Below, one piece after another: positions 49,378 to 58,777 of a stretch of 64,000 nucleotides of DNA. The notes below the pieces were generated by a model. The model was not told the origin of the DNA, did no database searches, and worked only from the letters and a program-made list of their open reading frames with translations. The DNA lies in NCBI RefSeq assembly GCF_014635065.1, contig NZ_BMCG01000002.1:248001-312000 (forward strand). Reading direction: 5' to 3'. How positions within the stretch are numbered: position 1 is the first letter of the stretch; the number at the start of each line of letters is the position of its first letter. This stretch comes from Oxalicibacterium flavum (lineage in GTDB: Bacteria > Pseudomonadota > Gammaproteobacteria > Burkholderiales > Burkholderiaceae_D). Both the position numbers and the translations under genes were made by a program.

Positions 49378-49782
49378 ATGCCCGATCCCGCCCTCTGCAC
49401 CGACGACGAAGTCCGCACCCTGGTTCATGCGTTTTACGCCAAGGTCCGCAAGGACGATCTGCTCGGACCCATCTTCAACAGCCGCGTGCACGACTGGGAC
49501 GAACACCTTGCGACACTGACCACGTTCTGGTCCTCCATCCTGCGCGGCAGCGGTGCCTACAGCGGCACGCCGATGCAGAAGCATGCCGCGCTGCCCCATC
49601 TCGATGAGGATTTGTTCAGACGCTGGCTCGCACTATTCCTCGAAACCACCGGCGAACAACCGAACCAGGCCATGGGTCAGCGCGCCTACACGATGGCACA
49701 GCGCATCGCGCAAAGCCTCTGGTACGGCTGGCAGATGAACCGCAAGCCGGACGCATTGCCGGCCGACTTGCGGTTGGACTGA
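49378..49782 (+). CDS. Group III truncated haemoglobin
   Basis: 134 residues, 2-over-2 globin. 'VRTLVHAFYAKVRKDDLLGPIFNSRVHDWDEHLATLTTFWSSIL' covers helices A-E, and the proximal His lies in 'MQKHAALPHLDEDLFRRWLALF'. Family role: haem protein of microaerobic bacteria thought to handle oxygen, NO or peroxynitrite. An in-frame ATG at 49369 is a possible alternative start; GGAT before 49378 favours this one. It converges on a TonB receptor gene and fits the nearby cyd and nor genes in theme. Confidence 0.87.
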   Translation: MPDPALCTDDEVRTLVHAFYAKVRKDDLLGPIFNSRVHDWDEHLATLTTFWSSILRGSGAYSGTPMQKHAALPHLDEDLFRRWLALFLETTGEQPNQAMGQRAYTMAQRIAQSLWYGWQMNRKPDALPADLRLD

Positions 49783-49809
49783 AGCGGCTTTACTGCTCGT
49801 TTCACTTCA

Positions 49810-51957
49810 TCAGAAGCGATAGGTAGCGGTCGCCACCGCGGTACGGCGCGTGCCATACCAGCAGTCGCCGCGCGACAGGCAGGTCGAGTTGTAGAGCTTA
49901 TCGGTCAGGTTGTTGATGTTGAGCGCATAACGCCACGGACCGTTGTCCCACGCCAGCATCATGTCGAGCAGCGTTACCGACGGCGTGCGCGGCGCAGTAC
50001 CGTCACGGAACGAACTCATGTAGCGGACGCCGGCGCCGAGCGACAGCCCTTCCACATTACCCACACTGAAACGCCACTTGCCCCAGACCGCTGCCTGATG
50101 CTGCGGAATGCCCGACAACTGGTCGTCGAGTTCGATGTAGTTGTAATGCGCAAGCGCGTCGAAGCTCGGCGTCAGGCTTGCCTTCCATTCGAGTTCGACG
50201 CCGCGGTTCTCGGTCTCGCCCGCCTGAATCTGATTGAGCGGATTACCCGGGTCTTCGGTCAACTGATTCTTTTCCTTGATGCGCCACACGGCAGCCGTGA
50301 ACTGGCTCTTGCCATCGGCCGGCATGTACTTGACGCCTGCTTCGATCTGTTCGCCTTCTACCGGCTTGTAGCGCTGCCCGTAGAAATCGAGACCGGCCTG
50401 CGGCGTGAACGATTCGCTGTAGCTCACGTACGGCGACCAGCCATTGTCGAGCAAGTACATCAGGCCCAGGCGGCCGGTGGTGGCGCTGCTTTTCTCATCG
50501 TCGCTGCCGGCCGACGCATTGGTGACGCGATCGTGGCGCAGGCCGGCCACCACGATCCACTTGTCGCCAATCTTCATCTGATCCTGCAGATAGACGCCGG
50601 TCTGGCGCTGCTTGTTGCGCGGCTGATCAGCCAGCGTCAGCGGCACCGGATTGCCATAAACCGGATTGAAGACGTCGATCGTGTCACCGCCACCGCCCGA
50701 GGCCGAATCGAGCTGGTAATGCGTATAGTCCAGTCCGGCCAGCAACGTATGCTTGACGCCGCCGGTCTGCAGTTTTCCTTGCAGATGCTGGTCCAGCGTC
50801 GCGATCCTGGTCTTGGAAATGCTGCCATGTGCGATGCGCCCGATCACGCGCTGATTGATCGGGTCGAGTGTCCAGCCGCCGGGCTGCCCGGTCGTCGGAT
50901 CGATGCTGAATGAATTGGCATAGTGCGAGAAGTAATCGACATCATTGACCGTGTAACGCACGTTCTGGCGCGCCGTCCATTGATCGTTGAACCTGTGCTC
51001 GAGCAGGTAGCCGACCGAGGTGCGGTCCGTGTCGTAACGGTCGGTCGGCTCGCCGATGAAGCGACTGGCAGGAATCTGCCCGTTCACGTTCGGCGTCAGC
51101 ATGCCAGCCCACGGCAGGAACTGCGAAGTCGAACCCGTGCGATCGCGCTGGTGCGACGCCTGCAACGTCAGCGTGGTGGTGCCGTTCGGCTTCCACGTCA
51201 GCGAAGGTGCCAGCAGGTAACGGTCGTCGCTGACGTAATCAACCTGTGTGTCCGAGTCGCGCGCCACCGCCACCACGCGGTACAGCCACTGTCCATCCTC
51301 GGTCAGCGGCCCGGTCACGTCGGCCTGCAACTGCTTGCGACCGAAATTGCCGATCTGCACGCCGACCTCGCCCTGAAAGGTATCGAGCGGCCGCTTGGAA
51401 ACCAGATTGAGCACGCCGGCGGTGCTGCCCTGCCCGTACATCATGGCAGACGGTCCGCGCAGCACTTCGATGCGCTCGAGTGTGTATGGATCAGGCCGCG
51501 CCGCACTCGTGTAGTAACCATTGGTCTGGCGCAGGCCGTCGATGAACGTGCTTGGCTCAGACCCGCGCACCAGCACGGAGTCGGTGCGCGAATCCAGACC
51601 ATAGGCATCGGAGCGTACGCCCGCTGCATAGTTGAGCGCATCCTGCAGATTGGTCGCGCCCTGATCGATGATCTGGTCGCGTGTCACCACGGTGACAGAC
51701 TGCGGCGTTTCGGCCAGTGGCGTATCGGTCTTGGTGGCAGTGGCCGAACGCGAAGCGCGGTAGCCTGCGACCGGCCCGGTCGCCGTCTCCTGCTCACCAA
51801 CGACCTGGACCGACGGCAGCACCGCGTCCTGTTCCGATTGCTGGGCCTGTGCCTGCCCCGCCAACAGGACGAGCGTTGCGCCCGCGCCGGCGAAGAATGC
51901 CTGGCGCAAGGCCAGTTGCAAGGGTGATCGGGAATGAAATGTATGCAACGACATCAT
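49810..51957 (-). CDS. TonB-dependent siderophore receptor (no STN sensor domain)
   Basis: About 715 residues. Signal peptide ending 'AGQAQA' (about residue 40), plug domain with 'DTPLAETPQSVTVVTRDQIIDQGATNLQDALNYAAGV' and 'LRGPSAMMYGQGSTAGVLNLVSKRP', then a 22-strand barrel ending in TATYRF. It belongs to the FpvA/FhuE-like siderophore receptor family, but the N-terminal signalling (STN) domain present in its neighbours is absent, so it should not signal to FecR. Start at the first of two consecutive ATGs (51957) behind AGGAG. Likely substrate: a ferric hydroxamate-type siderophore (guess from family only). Confidence 0.92.
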   Translation of the reverse strand: MMSLHTFHSRSPLQLALRQAFFAGAGATLVLLAGQAQAQQSEQDAVLPSVQVVGEQETATGPVAGYRASRSATATKTDTPLAETPQSVTVVTRDQIIDQGATNLQDALNYAAGVRSDAYGLDSRTDSVLVRGSEPSTFIDGLRQTNGYYTSAARPDPYTLERIEVLRGPSAMMYGQGSTAGVLNLVSKRPLDTFQGEVGVQIGNFGRKQLQADVTGPLTEDGQWLYRVVAVARDSDTQVDYVSDDRYLLAPSLTWKPNGTTTLTLQASHQRDRTGSTSQFLPWAGMLTPNVNGQIPASRFIGEPTDRYDTDRTSVGYLLEHRFNDQWTARQNVRYTVNDVDYFSHYANSFSIDPTTGQPGGWTLDPINQRVIGRIAHGSISKTRIATLDQHLQGKLQTGGVKHTLLAGLDYTHYQLDSASGGGGDTIDVFNPVYGNPVPLTLADQPRNKQRQTGVYLQDQMKIGDKWIVVAGLRHDRVTNASAGSDDEKSSATTGRLGLMYLLDNGWSPYVSYSESFTPQAGLDFYGQRYKPVEGEQIEAGVKYMPADGKSQFTAAVWRIKEKNQLTEDPGNPLNQIQAGETENRGVELEWKASLTPSFDALAHYNYIELDDQLSGIPQHQAAVWGKWRFSVGNVEGLSLGAGVRYMSSFRDGTAPRTPSVTLLDMMLAWDNGPWRYALNINNLTDKLYNSTCLSRGDCWYGTRRTAVATATYRF

Positions 51958-52022
51958 GGCAAATGAACTCCTGAAAATGAACGATGAGGAGCGGAGACAT
52001 TTGCCGGCGTCCAGGTGGACGG

Positions 52023-52074
52023 AAAAACAAAAAGGCAGCACAGGCCGGCAGAATGTTCCGCACGGCTGGCTGCC
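52023..52074 (-). terminator. Intrinsic terminator between two receptor genes
   Basis: On the minus strand an interrupted 12-bp stem (GGCAGC with GCTGCC outside, CAG/CCG with CGG/CTG inside) is followed by a T-rich tail (TTTTTGTTTTT). It lies 160 bases beyond the stop codon of the STN receptor and only about 65 bases before the start of the next receptor, so it either ends the upstream unit or attenuates the downstream gene. Confidence 0.7.
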
Positions 52075-52237
52075 TCGTCTGGTAGCTGGCTGATGCTAAA
52101 AAAGTGATCCTCGACAGTCTGCAGGCCCGGCATCTTCACCGCAACGGTTTTGTCCTGCTCCCTTATCGCGTGTGGTTTTTACGCAAACGTCATTGCCGGC
52201 CGGCATCGATCCGACCGGCTAAGGACCGTCTCCTTTT

Positions 52238-54616
52238 CTAGAATTTCAGCGACGCATTGATACTCAGCGAACGCGGGTCGCCGGTCTTCACGTAGTCGGA
52301 GTACTGGAACATCCAGTAGCGCTTGTCGGTCACGTTGTTGAGCGCCAGACGGAAGGTGGTTTCGTAACCCTTGATGCGCGTGTCGTAGCTCGCACCGAGG
52401 TTGAACAGCGTGTAGCCGGATACCTCCACATCGTTGGCCGGACGCAGCATGGTCGGCCCCGTATATTTGGCATTCGCGTGCAGACGCAAGCCTGGCACCT
52501 GCGGCACTTCCCAGGCGAGCTGCGCCGCGACGATGGTTTCCGGCGCGCCGGCCACGCGATTGCCGTTGAAGGCGAAGCCCTGTCTGTACTCGGAATCGAG
52601 CAGCATCAGGCTGCCGCCCACCTGCACGCCGTGCCCGAGCTGCACGGTCGAACCGAGTTCGAGGCCCTGATAGACCGACTGTCCATCCTGCACCAGATAG
52701 TTGTCGGCATTCGCGTATTCGGCCTTCTTCTCGATGCGGAACAAGGCAGCCGTCGCGCTCCAGTCGGTACGCTCGGTCTTGATGCCGACCTCGTACTGCC
52801 GGCTCTTCAGCGGATCGAGCAACTCGCCGTTGTTGCGGTAGGCCACGCCAACCGATGAGCCCGGCTCCAATGATTCGATATAGCTGGCATAGGCCATGGT
52901 GCGCGGATCGAAGCGGAACATGAGCGCCACGGTCGGTGTCAGCACGCCGTCCTTCTCGTAGGGCTGGCCCGGCGTGCCGTCAACGCCGTAGCTGACCTGG
53001 CGATAATCGGTATAACGCAGGCCGGCCAGCAGCGAGAGTTGTTCGGAGAAGGCGATGGTGTCGCTGGCAAACAGCGCCTTCTGCGTGATGCGGCCGGCGC
53101 GATACAGATCCAGGCTGCCCGGACCGTCGTAGCGGTTGACGTTCTGCTCGCGCAGGTTGCCGGTGCCGACCAGACCGAAGAAGCCGTTGGAACTGTAGTC
53201 GTTCTTCTGCACCTGCGAAGAAGCGCCGAATACGACCTGATGCTGCACGCTGCCGGTCGCGAACTTTCCTTCCAGCATGGCCTGCACCTGGTTGAACTGG
53301 TAGGCCTCGGCATAATCGGAGTGGTAGTCGTCGTAGTTGCCCAAGCTGTCGCTCAGGTAGAGCACGGACTCGTTGCGGCGCGTGCGCGTCGCGCTGTGGC
53401 TGTAGCTGGCGCTGAGCTTCCAGTCGGGCGCCAGCGCATATTGCAGGCCGGTCGAGTAAAAGCGGAAGGCATTGTCGGCAAAGGTGCCGCCACCGACCAG
53501 CGTGCGGTCGTTGTTGCGCACCACGGACGGCAAGCGGTTGCCCATCAGGCCCGTATAGATGGTCGGCTCCTGCCCTTTCGCGTCGCGGTCCTGCACCAGC
53601 GACTGGAAGTCCCAGGTCAGGCGATCGGTAAGGCGCGCATCCAGCGCCAGCGACAGCGAGTTACGCTTGAGCGAACCGTTGTTGAAGGTCTTGCCTTCCT
53701 CATGGCTGGCGTTCAGACGGTAACCGAAGCGCCCGCCCTCGCCCAGTCGGCCGCCGAGGTCAACATGCTCGCTGATCAAGCCCTTGGTCGAATAGCCGAT
53801 ATCGACACTGCGCAGGTTCTGTTCGGTCGGCTTCTTCGTCACATAGTTGACCATGCCACCCGGCGAGCCGAAGCCGTACATGAAGCCCGACGATCCTTTG
53901 AGCAGATCGACCTGTTCCAGATGCTCGTACGGCAGCGTGATGACGTAACTCAGGAAAGGCTTGCCGTCGATGCGATAGGAATTCTGCCAGTCGAGCGCCA
54001 GGCCGCGCACCGTCAGGTAGCTGGTCCACGCGCCGTAGGCACCGCTGTTGTCGGATACCGAGGCATCGGTGGCGAATACGTCGCCGAGCTTGGCGACCTG
54101 CCGGTCCTGCAATTCGGCATTGCTGACAACGATGCCCGAGAACGGCGTCTCCAGCATGCTGCGGCTGCCGAGCGCACCGGCATTGACCGGCGCATCGAGC
54201 GCGCCTGCCTGCACGGCGCTGACCTTCACCGCCGGCAAGGCGCCCGTCTCGCGCGCGGCGTCGCCATCGTTGCGCCGCACCACGGTCAGGGTGCCGTTCT
54301 GCGTGCGCACGAGTTCCAGAGAATGACCTGCCAGCGCGCGCTGCACGGCCTGCTCCACCGTCAGCTCGCCTTCGATGGCCGGCGCCCGCAAGCCCTGTAC
54401 CAATGCCGGATCGACGGAGATCGCGGTATGGCTGCGGCGCGCGATCTCGACCAGCGTGTCGCCAAGCGGACCGGCCGCAATACGGAAATGCGTGGCGGCA
54501 ACCGCGCCGGGCGTAACGGTTGCCGGGGTTGCGTTCTGCGCCTGCGCGATGCTCGATACGGCAAGTGCCACCGCCAGCACCAGCGGGCGGCGAGTCAGGG
54601 AAACAAGACGATTCAT
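52238..54616 (-). CDS. TonB-dependent siderophore receptor with STN signalling domain (FecA/FpvA type)
   Basis: 792 residues. Signal peptide to 'SSIAQAQ'; STN domain about 42-125 ('HFRIAAGPLGDTLVEIARRSHTAISVDPALVQGL'); plug with 'GFMYGFGSPGGMVNYVTKKP'; barrel ending 'SINASLKF'. The STN domain lets a receptor signal through FecR to an ECF sigma factor, and fecR and fecI-like genes lie directly upstream on the same strand. Start at 54616 (MNRLVSLTRRP) with AGGAA upstream. A motif shared with the other complete cassette sits 28-66 bases before the start. Confidence 0.93.
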   Translation of the reverse strand: MNRLVSLTRRPLVLAVALAVSSIAQAQNATPATVTPGAVAATHFRIAAGPLGDTLVEIARRSHTAISVDPALVQGLRAPAIEGELTVEQAVQRALAGHSLELVRTQNGTLTVVRRNDGDAARETGALPAVKVSAVQAGALDAPVNAGALGSRSMLETPFSGIVVSNAELQDRQVAKLGDVFATDASVSDNSGAYGAWTSYLTVRGLALDWQNSYRIDGKPFLSYVITLPYEHLEQVDLLKGSSGFMYGFGSPGGMVNYVTKKPTEQNLRSVDIGYSTKGLISEHVDLGGRLGEGGRFGYRLNASHEEGKTFNNGSLKRNSLSLALDARLTDRLTWDFQSLVQDRDAKGQEPTIYTGLMGNRLPSVVRNNDRTLVGGGTFADNAFRFYSTGLQYALAPDWKLSASYSHSATRTRRNESVLYLSDSLGNYDDYHSDYAEAYQFNQVQAMLEGKFATGSVQHQVVFGASSQVQKNDYSSNGFFGLVGTGNLREQNVNRYDGPGSLDLYRAGRITQKALFASDTIAFSEQLSLLAGLRYTDYRQVSYGVDGTPGQPYEKDGVLTPTVALMFRFDPRTMAYASYIESLEPGSSVGVAYRNNGELLDPLKSRQYEVGIKTERTDWSATAALFRIEKKAEYANADNYLVQDGQSVYQGLELGSTVQLGHGVQVGGSLMLLDSEYRQGFAFNGNRVAGAPETIVAAQLAWEVPQVPGLRLHANAKYTGPTMLRPANDVEVSGYTLFNLGASYDTRIKGYETTFRLALNNVTDKRYWMFQYSDYVKTGDPRSLSINASLKF

Positions 54617-54643
54617 GGATGGGTTCCTGTGGTTCGTTGAACA

Positions 54644-54682
54644 TGCTTTCACAGGACATGTGCAGTGAGGGCGGGAAAAGTG
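54644..54682 (-). promoter_or_regulatory. Conserved receptor-gene leader motif, copy A (candidate ECF sigma target)
   Basis: Read on the minus strand: CACTTTT, 13 bases, CACAT, 6 bases, TGAAAGCA, ending 28 bases before the receptor ATG. The same three blocks with spacing 12 and 6 occur before the receptor at 59469-61844. Presence in both complete cassettes and position between fecR and receptor fit an ECF-sigma-dependent promoter. Confidence 0.55.
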
Positions 54683-54704
54683 ATCATCCCGCGCAGGATT
54701 TTTT

Positions 54705-55712
54705 TCAGGCCGTGTCGATGAATGCCAGCCAGCGGCTGTAGTACGTGATGCGAATCGGCAACGTCTGCACCAGCGATTCCAGCAGGCGGTCGGTATCGTC
54801 GAGGGGGAACCCGCCAAGCACGCGCAGACGCGCGGCCTCCGGCGAAATGCGGATGAAGCCGGTGCGGTACGGCCGCACCGCCGCGATGACGTCGGCCAGC
54901 GGCAGGTCGTGCGCCACCAGCATGCCGTGCTCCCAGGCGGCGCGGTCGGCCATGTCCTGCTGCAGCGGGCCGAACTGGCGGCGGTCGAACCAGAGCGCTT
55001 CGCCGGCCTGCAGGGTGCGCGTTTCGCCGCCTTGCGAAGTAACCTCGACCGATTGCGCCAATGCCAGCACGAAGCTGCGTTCGGCCTCCTGCCGCAGCAG
55101 GAAGCGCGCGGCCGGCGCGTGTGTGGCCGATGTGCGCACCGAACCGCAGGCGGTATGGATCACGAACGGCCGTGCGGCATCGGCCACCGTGGTCGCGATG
55201 CATTCGCCCTTGCGCAGATACAGCACACGCTGCGTGGCGTCGAACCTCACATCGACGGCCGAACATGCATTGAGCAGCACGCTGCTGCCATCCGGCAGAT
55301 CGAAGCTGCGGCGCTCGCCGGTGCCCGTATGCAGGTCTGCCGCGGCGGCCACCATGGAACCGTCGCGCAGCGCCACCGCACCGGCGGCGCCAAGCACGCC
55401 GAACAGCAGCATGCCGCGCACCATCTTGCGGCGGCCTGCATGCGGTGCGCGCAGGATGGCTTGCGCCGCGGCCGCACCCTGGCGCGGTTCGCGCAGGGGT
55501 GCGAACGAACGCTCGAGCGTGCCGGCCACCTGCTGCCAGGCTTGCGCATGGTGCGGATGCGCTTTCTTCCATGCTTCGAACTGTCTTTTGTCGCGCTCGC
55601 TCATCTCGCCCGAGCGCCAGGCAACCATCCAGTCGATGGCGGCATCGAGCGCCGCGTAGGAAGGCGATGCGGCATCCTCGCGGGATGGCATATGAGCGGT
55701 GGGAGGCGGCAT
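54705..55712 (-). CDS. FecR-family anti-sigma/signal transducer
   Basis: 335 residues. DUF4880 cytoplasmic sigma-binding part ('AALDAAIDWMVAWRSGEMSERDKRQFEAWKKAHPHHAQAWQQV'), one membrane helix (about 99-122), periplasmic FecR domain ('TGTGERRSFDLPDGSSVLLNACSAVDVRFDATQRVLYL') and a C-terminal STN-like domain ('LADVIAAVRPYRTGFIRIS'). Role: carries the receptor-occupied signal across the inner membrane to the ECF sigma factor. Middle gene of sigma-fecR-receptor; 14 bases after the sigma gene. Confidence 0.93.
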   Translation of the reverse strand: MPPPTAHMPSREDAASPSYAALDAAIDWMVAWRSGEMSERDKRQFEAWKKAHPHHAQAWQQVAGTLERSFAPLREPRQGAAAAQAILRAPHAGRRKMVRGMLLFGVLGAAGAVALRDGSMVAAAADLHTGTGERRSFDLPDGSSVLLNACSAVDVRFDATQRVLYLRKGECIATTVADAARPFVIHTACGSVRTSATHAPAARFLLRQEAERSFVLALAQSVEVTSQGGETRTLQAGEALWFDRRQFGPLQQDMADRAAWEHGMLVAHDLPLADVIAAVRPYRTGFIRISPEAARLRVLGGFPLDDTDRLLESLVQTLPIRITYYSRWLAFIDTA

Positions 55713-55726
55713 GGATCAGGAATGCG

Positions 55727-56233
55727 TCAGTCGGAAGAAACCAGGCAGCAGGCGCGGATGGCCTGCTTCATGTAGCGCCGCACGGTAATGACGGGCATGG
55801 CCAGCTGCGCCGAAATCTCGCTGTAGGTCAGCTCCTGCAACTGGTTCAGCAGGAACACCTGCTTGACCTTGAACGGCAAGGCGTCGAGCGCGTGGTCGAG
55901 CTGTTCGAGTGCTTCCATCACCAGCATGCGCTGCTCGGCCGATGGCGCGTATTCCTCGGGCAGCACGGCCAGCGCATCGAGGTAGGCCTGTTCCAGATCG
56001 CGCCGGCGCCAATGGTTGAACAGCACGCGTTTGGCAATCACGGTCAGGTAGGCGCGCGGCTCGTGCATCTGCACGACCTGCTCGGCCGCCATCAGTTGCA
56101 CGAAAGTGTCCTGCGCCAGATCGGCGGCCTGCTCGCCGCAGCCGAGCTTGCGGCGCAGCCAGCCGAACAGCCACGGCTGGTGTTCGACATAGAGGTCGGC
56201 AAGCGGCAGGTCTTTGGATGAAATGGTGGTCAA
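55727..56233 (-). CDS. FecI-type ECF RNA polymerase sigma factor
   Basis: 168 residues. Region 2 ('QPWLFGWLRRKLGCGEQAADLAQDTFVQLMAA', 'EPRAYLTVIAKRVLFNHWRRRDLE') and region 4 ('ALPFKVKQVFLLNQLQELTYSEISAQLAMPVITVRRYMKQAI') are both complete. Role: directs transcription of the adjacent receptor gene when FecR signals. A Fur-box-like dyad lies about 65-85 bases upstream, as expected for iron-repressed fecI-type genes. Confidence 0.93.
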   Translation of the reverse strand: MTTISSKDLPLADLYVEHQPWLFGWLRRKLGCGEQAADLAQDTFVQLMAAEQVVQMHEPRAYLTVIAKRVLFNHWRRRDLEQAYLDALAVLPEEYAPSAEQRMLVMEALEQLDHALDALPFKVKQVFLLNQLQELTYSEISAQLAMPVITVRRYMKQAIRACCLVSSD

Positions 56234-56298
56234 GGCAATCCGGGTCGATAAACGACGATGCGAATGGCTGGCTGCATCAGGATGACCGGCTTGCCCAT

Positions 56299-56317
56299 GT
56301 TGAGAATGGGTCTCATT
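56299..56317. promoter_or_regulatory. Fur-box-like site upstream of ECF sigma gene 1
   Basis: On the minus strand AATGAGA-CCC-ATTCTCA; the TGAGA/TCTCA dyad matches the AATGAGAAT-type Fur box (14 of 19 positions against AATGAGAATTATTCTCATT). Comparable sites precede the other two sigma loci. Confidence 0.6.
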
Positions 56318-56390
56318 ATTTCATCGCCTCCCCGGCGCGGTCAATTTGACGTGCGCCATCTGTCGCATGGATGCCTCATTGCCGCAGACA

Positions 56391-56423
56391 AAGAAAAAGG
56401 CCGCCAATGTTTGGGCGGCCTTT
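56391..56423 (-). terminator. Rho-independent terminator of norB
   Basis: Perfect 10-bp stem AAAGGCCGCC / GGCGGCCTTT with an 8-base loop; on the minus strand it continues into TTTCTTTG. It begins 23 bases after the norB stop codon and separates norB from the downstream sigma gene. Confidence 0.88.
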
Positions 56424-56445
56424 CGGAAGGTTCAATGCACGCGCA

Positions 56446-58692
56446 TCATGCGGCTCTCGTCCTGCTGCAGACGCCCCACGCCACCTGCCAGGCCACCGCC
56501 ACCGCACCGACGAGGAACACCACGTCGCCAAAGGTACGTACCCAGCGCAGGGTCTGCAGCAGGTCCTGCTGCATGAACGCTTCGCTGCGCGCATACCAGA
56601 GTCCTTCGCTGACGCTGGCATGGAACTGGATCAGACCGATCGGCAACAGGCTGGTGAAGATCATCAGCAGCAGGCCAATGTTGAGTCCCCAGAAACCGAC
56701 CTTCATCAGCCGGACGTTAAAGCGCAGTTCGGGCCGCACGTAGCGCAGCACCAGCAGCGTGAAGCCCAGCGCGAGGAAGCCATAGACACCGAACAGCGCG
56801 GCATGGGCGTGCACGGGCGTCGTGTTCAGGCCCTGGATGTAATAGAGCGAGATCGGCGGATTGATCATGAAGCCGAAGATGCCCGCACCCAGCATGTTCC
56901 AGAAGGCGACGGCGACGAAGCACATCAGCGGCCACTTCAGGCGTTCCATCCATTGCGCACGCGAACCGAGGCGCCAGTTTTCCCAGGCGTCGTAGCCGAG
57001 CACGATCAGCGGCACCACTTCCAGCGCGCTGAAGCTGGCGCCGACCGCCATCACCGGCGTCGAGGTGCCGGAGAAATACAGATGGTGGAAGGTGCCCGGA
57101 ATACCGCCCAGCATGAACAGCGAAGCCGACGCCAGGCTGGCGGTGGTCGCCATGCGGCGCGAGACCAGTCCCAGCGTGGAGAAGATGAAGGCCAGTGCCG
57201 TGGTGGCAAACACCTCGAAGAAGCCTTCGACCCACAGGTGCACGACCCACCAGCGCCAATATTCCATTACCGACAGGTGCGTGCGTTCGCCATAGAAGAA
57301 GCCGGCGCCGTAGAACAGGCCGATGGCCGCGACCGAGGCCGTCAACAACGCCAGCAGGTTCTTGTCGCTGCCCGGCGTGGTCAGCGCTGGCAGAATGCCG
57401 CGCAGCATCAGCACCAGCCAGAACGCAATGCCGGCGAACTTGCCGATCTGCCACAGGCGTCCCAGATCGACGTACTCGTAGCCCTGGTGTCCAAGCCAGA
57501 AATTCCACTCGGCCGGCATGATCTGCGCGATCGCCAGATACTGGCCGATGAAGGAACCGACCACCACCGCCACCAATGCCCAGAACAGGATATCGACGCC
57601 CAGTTTCTGGTAGGCGGGATCCTTGCCGCCATTGATGAGCGGCGCAAGGAACAGGCCGGCGCCGAGGAAGCCGGTCGCGATCCAGAACAGCGCGCTCTGG
57701 ATGTGCCAGGTCCGCACCAGCGAATACGGGAACCACTGCGAGACGTCGATACCGTAGAACTGCTGGCCTTCGACCGTATAGTGCGCGGTAAAGGCGCCGA
57801 TGAACACCTGGAACACGAACAGCGCCACCACCAGGAACAGATACTTGCCCAGCGCGTGCTGCGAAGGCGTCAGCGCAAACGTGGTCAATGGATCGACCGA
57901 CGGTACCACCGGCTGTTCCTCATCGTGCTTGCGCAGGAAGGCCCAGGCCCAGATCAGGAAACCGACGCCGGCCAGCAGGATCACCACGCTGATGATCGAC
58001 CACATGATGTTCTCCGTGCTCGGATGGTTGCCGACCAGCGGCTCGTGCGGCCAGTTGTTGGTGTAGGTCACCTTCTGGTCCGGCCGTTCGGTCGCAGCGG
58101 CCCAGGCGGTCCAGAAGAAGAACTGCGTCATGCGCTCGCGGCGCTCCGCGCTCGGCAACGTGTCCTCCTTCATTGCAAAACTCTCGCGGCTCTTGCGCAG
58201 CGCGGGATCGGCCGAGAACAGCCTGTCGTAATAGACGGCCGTGGCCGCCATCGCCTGTGCGCGGCGCGGCGAGACCGTCAGCGTGCCCTTCTCATCGACA
58301 CGGTTGCCGCGGTACTCGCGCTTCAACTGCTCGCGCAGCACCACCTGCTGCGATATGTCGAGCGTGTCGTATGCGCCACCATGGGCTTCCTGTGCCGCCA
58401 GGTCGAGCCAGGCGGTCGCCTCGCGATGCAACCAGTCTGCCGTCCAGTCCGGTGCCTGATAGGCGCCATGGCCCCAGATCGAGCCGAGCTGCATGCCGCC
58501 GACCGACTGCCACGCGGTCTGGCCGTCGAGGATGTCGTCCTTGCCGAACAGCGCCTTGCCGTCCGCCGAGACCACCTGCTGCGGAATCGGCGGCGCCTGA
58601 CGATAGACTTCGCCGCCGTAATAACCGAGCAGCGAAAAGGTCACGATCAATATGCCGATCAACAAAAACCATAGCTTGCGGTACGGTCCCAT
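56446..58692 (-). CDS. norB: Quinol-dependent nitric oxide reductase (qNor, NorZ/NorB type)
   Basis: 748 residues. About 14 membrane helices; the N-terminal periplasmic region (about 35-220) is the quinol-oxidising extension fused to the NorB core, without a CXXCH haem c motif, which distinguishes qNor from cNor. Core landmarks: 'SLVRTWHIQSALFWIATGFLGAGLF', 'EYWRWWVVHLWVEGFFEVFATTALAFIF' (haem/FeB ligands and Glu), 'GTFHHLYFSGT' (His pair) and 'NTTPVHAHAALFGVYGFLALG'. Role: reduces NO to N2O with quinol electrons, for detoxification or denitrification. Start MGPYRKLWFLL behind AAGGAGAG. No norC neighbour. Confidence 0.95.
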   Translation of the reverse strand: MGPYRKLWFLLIGILIVTFSLLGYYGGEVYRQAPPIPQQVVSADGKALFGKDDILDGQTAWQSVGGMQLGSIWGHGAYQAPDWTADWLHREATAWLDLAAQEAHGGAYDTLDISQQVVLREQLKREYRGNRVDEKGTLTVSPRRAQAMAATAVYYDRLFSADPALRKSRESFAMKEDTLPSAERRERMTQFFFWTAWAAATERPDQKVTYTNNWPHEPLVGNHPSTENIMWSIISVVILLAGVGFLIWAWAFLRKHDEEQPVVPSVDPLTTFALTPSQHALGKYLFLVVALFVFQVFIGAFTAHYTVEGQQFYGIDVSQWFPYSLVRTWHIQSALFWIATGFLGAGLFLAPLINGGKDPAYQKLGVDILFWALVAVVVGSFIGQYLAIAQIMPAEWNFWLGHQGYEYVDLGRLWQIGKFAGIAFWLVLMLRGILPALTTPGSDKNLLALLTASVAAIGLFYGAGFFYGERTHLSVMEYWRWWVVHLWVEGFFEVFATTALAFIFSTLGLVSRRMATTASLASASLFMLGGIPGTFHHLYFSGTSTPVMAVGASFSALEVVPLIVLGYDAWENWRLGSRAQWMERLKWPLMCFVAVAFWNMLGAGIFGFMINPPISLYYIQGLNTTPVHAHAALFGVYGFLALGFTLLVLRYVRPELRFNVRLMKVGFWGLNIGLLLMIFTSLLPIGLIQFHASVSEGLWYARSEAFMQQDLLQTLRWVRTFGDVVFLVGAVAVAWQVAWGVCSRTRAA

Positions 58693-58717
58693 GCACTCTC
58701 CTTCGTGATTTTCAACA

Positions 58718-58740
58718 AACATGCATTTCAAATGCATGAA
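58718..58740. promoter_or_regulatory. NsrR operator upstream of norB
   Basis: CATGCATTT and AAATGCATG form a perfect 9-bp dyad around a single central base, flanked by AA on both sides. This matches the NsrR consensus (ATGCATTT-N-AAATGCAT). It lies 26-48 bases upstream of the norB ATG, overlapping the likely transcription start, so it should mediate NO-relieved repression. Confidence 0.85.
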
Positions 58741-58777
58741 AATGCGCGAAGCATGCATTGTATTGGCAACGCAGCAT

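Noticed and set aside
51958-52237. Cobalamin or other riboswitch in the receptor leader
   Set aside because: No B12-box or other conserved riboswitch core seen; only a terminator-like hairpin is supportable.
56371-58674. 767-residue plus-strand ORF opposite norB
   Set aside because: Antisense shadow with no family features; norB is fully supported by motifs, operator sites and terminator.
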